A stretch of DNA of 24,090 nt from Paraglomus occultum (lineage: Eukaryota; Glomeromycota; Glomeromycetes; Paraglomerales; Paraglomeraceae): NCBI GenBank assembly GCA_910592205.1, contig CAJVPJ010000476.1:1-24090 (forward strand). The letters are read 5' to 3'. Numbering within the stretch: position 1 is the first letter of the stretch; every line of letters begins with the position of its first letter. The notes beneath the pieces were generated by a model. It was not told where the DNA came from, made no database searches, and saw only the letters and a list, made by a program, of their open reading frames with translations. Position numbers and translations under genes: made by a program. Shown piece after piece: positions 20,787 to 24,090 of this stretch.

Positions 20787-21086
20787 ATGGAGAAGTTGGA
20801 GAATTTTCAAATTAATCTTCAGGGAAAAGTGTCAGCTGTGCTAGAACAACGCAATCAAATTATAATTAGTTTAAACTGGCATAACCAAGAAAACAGTAAA
20901 ACGACGCAATCAACTGTGGGAAAGTCTCCTGCAATCATATTGGACAGGCTATCATCTATGATGGGGACATGCATATCCCTGCTAATGCCACCACATACAA
21001 CGTGCAATGCAGAGCACGGAGATAGATGCTGTCACATGTTTTCATTGATCGAACATTTTCTGGCACATCATAGCTTGGCCGTATGA
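20787..21086 (+). CDS. Unassigned ORF, 99 residues
   Basis: Runs from the ATG at 20787 (ctcaATGg) to the stop at 21084-21086. The first half is polar and helical (EKLENFQINLQGKVSAVLEQ). The second half has Cys and His residues (CNAEHGDRCCHMFSLIEHFL) that do not form a known zinc-finger spacing. It lies about 140 bp upstream of element copy B, in the same orientation, so it may be part of that transposable element. No homologue is recognised. Confidence 0.25.
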   Translation: MEKLENFQINLQGKVSAVLEQRNQIIISLNWHNQENSKTTQSTVGKSPAIILDRLSSMMGTCISLLMPPHTTCNAEHGDRCCHMFSLIEHFLAHHSLAV

Positions 21087-21225
21087 TATTGCCAGGTGTG
21101 GATTATGGGAAGCAATAGCGGTTTCTGCCATTTGAATGTGAACTTGTTAAGACGGACAGAAGAATAGAAGATTTTCGTTGAACATGTCAACTAGTTGGTA
21201 TGATAGTTCACACTATTTTGATAAA

Positions 21226-22150
21226 AGGGTGGGCTGGAAGAGGCAAAAAAAAGTGGAAAGAAAGCTTGGCTGATATAGACTTTGATGCGAACAAAATAAA
21301 GGAGAAGATGATAGTGGTTCTGATACGATGCGTAGGAGGAAGAAGAAATATAAAGATAATTAATGAAACTGGTGAAAACTGAACATAACGTAATTTTCAC
21401 CAGTAATAATGTGGGAGATGTAATTATTGTTAGTATGAGAACTTTGTGGGTTGAAAATTATGTAAAGGGTACTTGGATGGAATGGGATATACTTGTTAGG
21501 GAAGGATGGCTATAAGGAAGAAAGTTCCGGAAATGCAACTGTTTATAAAATATGTAGAGGTGGAACGGTGATGAAAATGGCGCGTTAAAGATAATGCATT
21601 GTATTATTAAACAACGTAAGAGGATACTTTCACAATTGGAATGAAAAAATGAGTGAAGAATAAGAGGGACGTCCAGAAAAGTGGTATGAGCAGATCTGCT
21701 ATCTGAAATTGATTATGTTGTATGTCAGATCGAATTTATGTCAATTCCGAAGTAACATATGTCAGATCAGAATTATTCAATAAAACGTTGCCATGTTTAT
21801 TATTATTGCTAATTTTCTATTATTCTCATATGACACATGTCGCGTCATAAAATTCTGATCTGACATATATCACTTTGGAATTCCGATCTGACATATATCA
21901 CTTCGGAATTGACATAAATTTTGATCTGACATACAACAATTACAATATGAATGAGAGAAACTTCAGTAGCTTAGAGACTAGGGAATCGGAAATGGCAAGA
22001 GAAAATGAACATTTATCAGCAAAAAGACGTTTTTGCTTGCTGTCTGCAATATTAATATGTTGTGAGTTCAGCATAAGACATTGTTTACTTGACCATTGAA
22101 ATGTCAGATGCGTCAGTAAATGCTATTATTACACATGCCATTTTCACTAC
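21226..22150 (+). mobile_element. Dispersed element, copy B (with a nested insertion)
   Basis: Diverged relative of 8435-9015, sharing the blocks listed there in the same order. One frame is open over 21200-21382 (KKKWKESLADIDFDANKIKE) and another covers the 'aataatgtgggaga' block, but stops and shifts interrupt them. Compared with copy A it is longer, mainly because of the palindromic insertion at about 21716-21938, which falls just before the shared 'agcttagagactagg' block. Coding identity unknown; probably an inactive transposon relic. Confidence 0.6.
21716..21938. mobile_element. MITE-like palindromic element nested in copy B
   Basis: The left arm at 21717-21777 reads gttgtatgtcagatc, then aatttatgtcaattccgaag, then atatgtcagatcagaatt. 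The right arm at 21849-21937 is its near-perfect reverse complement, except that it carries an extra tandem copy of a ~28-bp unit (gatctgacatatatcac + ttyggaatt). No coding capacity. The centre (about 70 bp) is A/T-rich. I could not define a target-site duplication with confidence. Confidence 0.75.
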
Positions 22151-23160
22151 ATTTCATCTCTTGCATGATATTATGTTTGACTCTCCAATGTATTATACTC
22201 TTTCCAATAACTTTCTTTATCCGTACATCTTTTCTGGTTCTTTCTTGTACAGATCTTTCTACACGTTTTGACCTGCCTCTCATTCCATACAATCCGAACT
22301 AGCATGTCCTGGATCGTTTTTAGTCAGATTAAGCATCACGTCGTTTTATTGCGTGTTCGATTCACGCAGAATATCAGATGCTCGGATCAACCAAAAAAAT
22401 CTGTCAGTTGTAACCAGAGAGATATGGTTAACAAACAAATTATTAGTTAGTAGTAAACATGATTGCAAATTTTTATCAGTATAACTAATACCTTCTTTAA
22501 CACGTTGATCAATGAATGACTTTACAGTCGCTTTGACGTCAATATTTGGTCCAAAATATACTACTTAACCAAGCAATGGCTGACCACGCCGCCGTTCTAT
22601 TTGTAATTGAGAAGTGATCAATAATTATGACGAACACGACAGCACAAAATCGATGAATAGTACCGAAAGCATTTTATGGCGTTAGAGTGGTTTGAACCGA
22701 GTTACATACGTGGTTGCAATAATTAATGCGTGTTAAACATTGTCCAGCAGGTGCTTCCATAGTTGGCGTTTGCTAATTATGATTTTGAGTTGATCAGAGT
22801 GCAGAAGCATATGAAAATCGTCAGCAACCATCACGTAAATAATAAATTTTAGGCGGTTATCCGATAGTAATAGCCGTAGCGAAGACTTTAATAGAAAGCT
22901 TTATATTACGTGTACTTACGTAATAAAATGTTGGTGGGGAAAGAATTATGCTGCTAACCGTGGTAATTAAGGAAAGCTTATTTACGAGAGATACGGCATG
23001 TACTTAGAATTGTGTAAAAGTTTATTTATTATACCAAAACTAGAAGGGATTTGGTATTCTACAGTCTTCATAATATGGGAATTCTAAGAAGCTTAAAATT
23101 GGACGGTTAAAAATCCCCATTAATAAAAAATTAAAAATGTACTCATTTGCTCTCGCCAAC
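22151..23160. other. No recognised gene
   Basis: Only short, motif-free frames (60-codon ORFs at 22089-22450 in three phases). A tRNA T-arm look-alike at 22351-22367 was examined and rejected. Otherwise AT-rich. Confidence 0.6.
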
Positions 23161-23168
23161 TATAAAAT

Positions 23169-23384
23169 ATGAGCCCGGCCGGGTCTGTCGCTGCCATGGT
23201 GAATTCGTTAATTTTTTCTTTAAAGAATGTGGATGACTTGAGAAAAAGTAGGGGACAAATAAAACCTTCCACGACTATCTTCACCGATCGCAAAAAATAT
23301 GCCGAGAGAAAAAATTTTTTTTCTCACTTACGAACGTCTACTGCAATGCCCGTGATTGAATTTCTCGTGAGCTGGCAAACCTGA
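23169..23384 (+). CDS. Unassigned ORF, 71 residues
   Basis: The ATG at 23169 starts a frame with unusually GC-rich first codons for this region (MSPAGSVAAMVNSLIF), then a basic middle (TDRKKYAERKNFFSHLRTST), and stops at 23382-23384. On the opposite strand the same segment offers a near-ideal start context (caccATGGcagcg at about 23199) and a GTAAGT donor (about 23331), so direction is uncertain. No family recognised. Confidence 0.22.
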   Translation: MSPAGSVAAMVNSLIFSLKNVDDLRKSRGQIKPSTTIFTDRKKYAERKNFFSHLRTSTAMPVIEFLVSWQT

Positions 23385-23430
23385 ATAGAAGTAAATCCTT
23401 AAACGATGGGAGCTATGTATTCAAAATTCA

Positions 23431-23721
23431 CTAATGGATTAAGTACCAAAGATTAATTTCCCATAAGACCATAACTACACATTTAGACGACCTCCCTACC
23501 CATATTAAAGGCAATATAACATAATAATCTAAAGTCACTAAAGATAGCGAATGAGAAGTTATAGTGGGGGAGGGCATCGAAATGGAAGATCGCGTTGATA
23601 ACAAACCGAGACTCAGTTTAAGCCATTTGCCATATCGTTTGGCTTGGACTGAGCAGAAATTAAATATTCTGACCGAGTATGGCGATCCGGTTAAAGCCAT
23701 TTCGTCATATAGTTTGGTCAT
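23431..23721 (-). CDS. Unassigned ORF, 96 residues, with antisense alternative
   Basis: A minus-strand frame from the ATG at 23721 (MTKLYDEMALTGSPYSVRIF) with a more hydrophobic second half. On the plus strand a 54-codon frame from the ATG at 23582 to 23746 (MEDRVDNKPRLSLSHLPYRL) overlaps it. The overlap holds two diverged copies of a block (gtttaagccatttgccata at 23616, gttaaagccatttcgtcata at 23690), and this repeat may be why both strands stay open. No motif or splice site settles it. Confidence 0.2.
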   Translation of the reverse strand: MTKLYDEMALTGSPYSVRIFNFCSVQAKRYGKWLKLSLGLLSTRSSISMPSPTITSHSLSLVTLDYYVILPLIWVGRSSKCVVMVLWEINLWYLIH

Positions 23722-23749
23722 GAATATAAAAATTTTAATTAATTAAGTG

Positions 23750-24090
23750 AATCAAGTATTTTATAAGGAGTTGTAGAGAGAACACAATTATCATTTAATA
23801 ACTTGCGTAGTTTTGATACTCAATAAATATATTATTAAAAAGCAAATAATTTTGACCAATTGCAAATCCCACTATCAAGAGGAAAATTGTATTTCATAAA
23901 TTCCGTGTCGACAAAATACAATCGTTAATTAATTGTCTGCAAACGCGTTTATTTTAGTACAAACATTTTATATTAAAATTCACTTTGCCGAAAAAAATGC
24001 TGTGAGCAAAAACCTACAGTGCACAATAGTCATCCCATCACATTCGAAGTACAGCCCATTAATAACACGCACAAATTATCTTCTAGAAAG
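23750..24090. other. No recognised gene
   Basis: AT-rich sequence to the end of the window, with no frame, repeat or signal that I can support. Confidence 0.6.

Noticed and set aside
22351-22367. Perfect 5-bp stem with TTCGATT loop, like a tRNA T-arm
   Set aside because: No acceptor, D or anticodon arm can be folded at the expected distance on either side, so it is not a tRNA.
1-24090. Polydnavirus segment or other integrated virus as the source
   Set aside because: Low coding density and AT-richness fit, but no typical viral gene family is seen and the HMG-box gene points to a fungus.

Overview
The window looks like AT-rich eukaryotic nuclear DNA with few genes. I see no prokaryotic-style ORF packing, no Shine-Dalgarno spacing, no tRNA or rRNA and no CRISPR. 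The best clue to the host is the one gene I can place in a family. It is a minus-strand gene at 16642-17630 with one small GT-AG intron. Its N-terminal half reads as an HMG-box domain of the fungal MATA-HMG type, including the preceding 'NPPLELSLPLEELL' motif. That architecture is familiar to me from the large HMG-box families of arbuscular mycorrhizal fungi (Glomeromycotina), so such a fungus or a related early-diverging one is my best guess. It rests on family recall, not on a search.

Layout. 1-660: edge of a ~136-bp tandem satellite. 661-3200: no gene recognised. 3200-6600: a small MITE-like hairpin, then short open blocks, mostly minus strand, joined by plausible small introns (candidate genes only). 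7037-7594: a Ser/Gln-rich minus-strand ORF built on an 18-bp repeat. 8435-9015 and 21226-22150: two diverged copies of one dispersed element, the second interrupted by a nested ~220-bp palindromic element. 9841-12400: a pair of ~350-410-bp inverted repeats around ~1.8 kb that holds a two-copy ~90-bp tandem repeat. 13135-13655: a candidate two-exon minus-strand gene fragment. 13690-16600: AT-rich, no gene recognised. 16642-17760: the HMG-box gene with TATA box, pyrimidine block and repeat-bearing 5' leader. 18009-18072: a 17-bp minisatellite. 18080-24090: repeats plus a few unassigned ORFs.

No operon or pathway is visible. The window is best read as repeat-rich intergenic DNA around one good gene. 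The most notable feature is that gene's C-terminal half: four 30-residue acidic, aromatic repeats arranged as two 60-residue blocks, resembling a transcriptional activation domain. At this base composition, chance open frames of 40-100 codons are common, so every ORF call other than the HMG-box gene is deliberately low in confidence.
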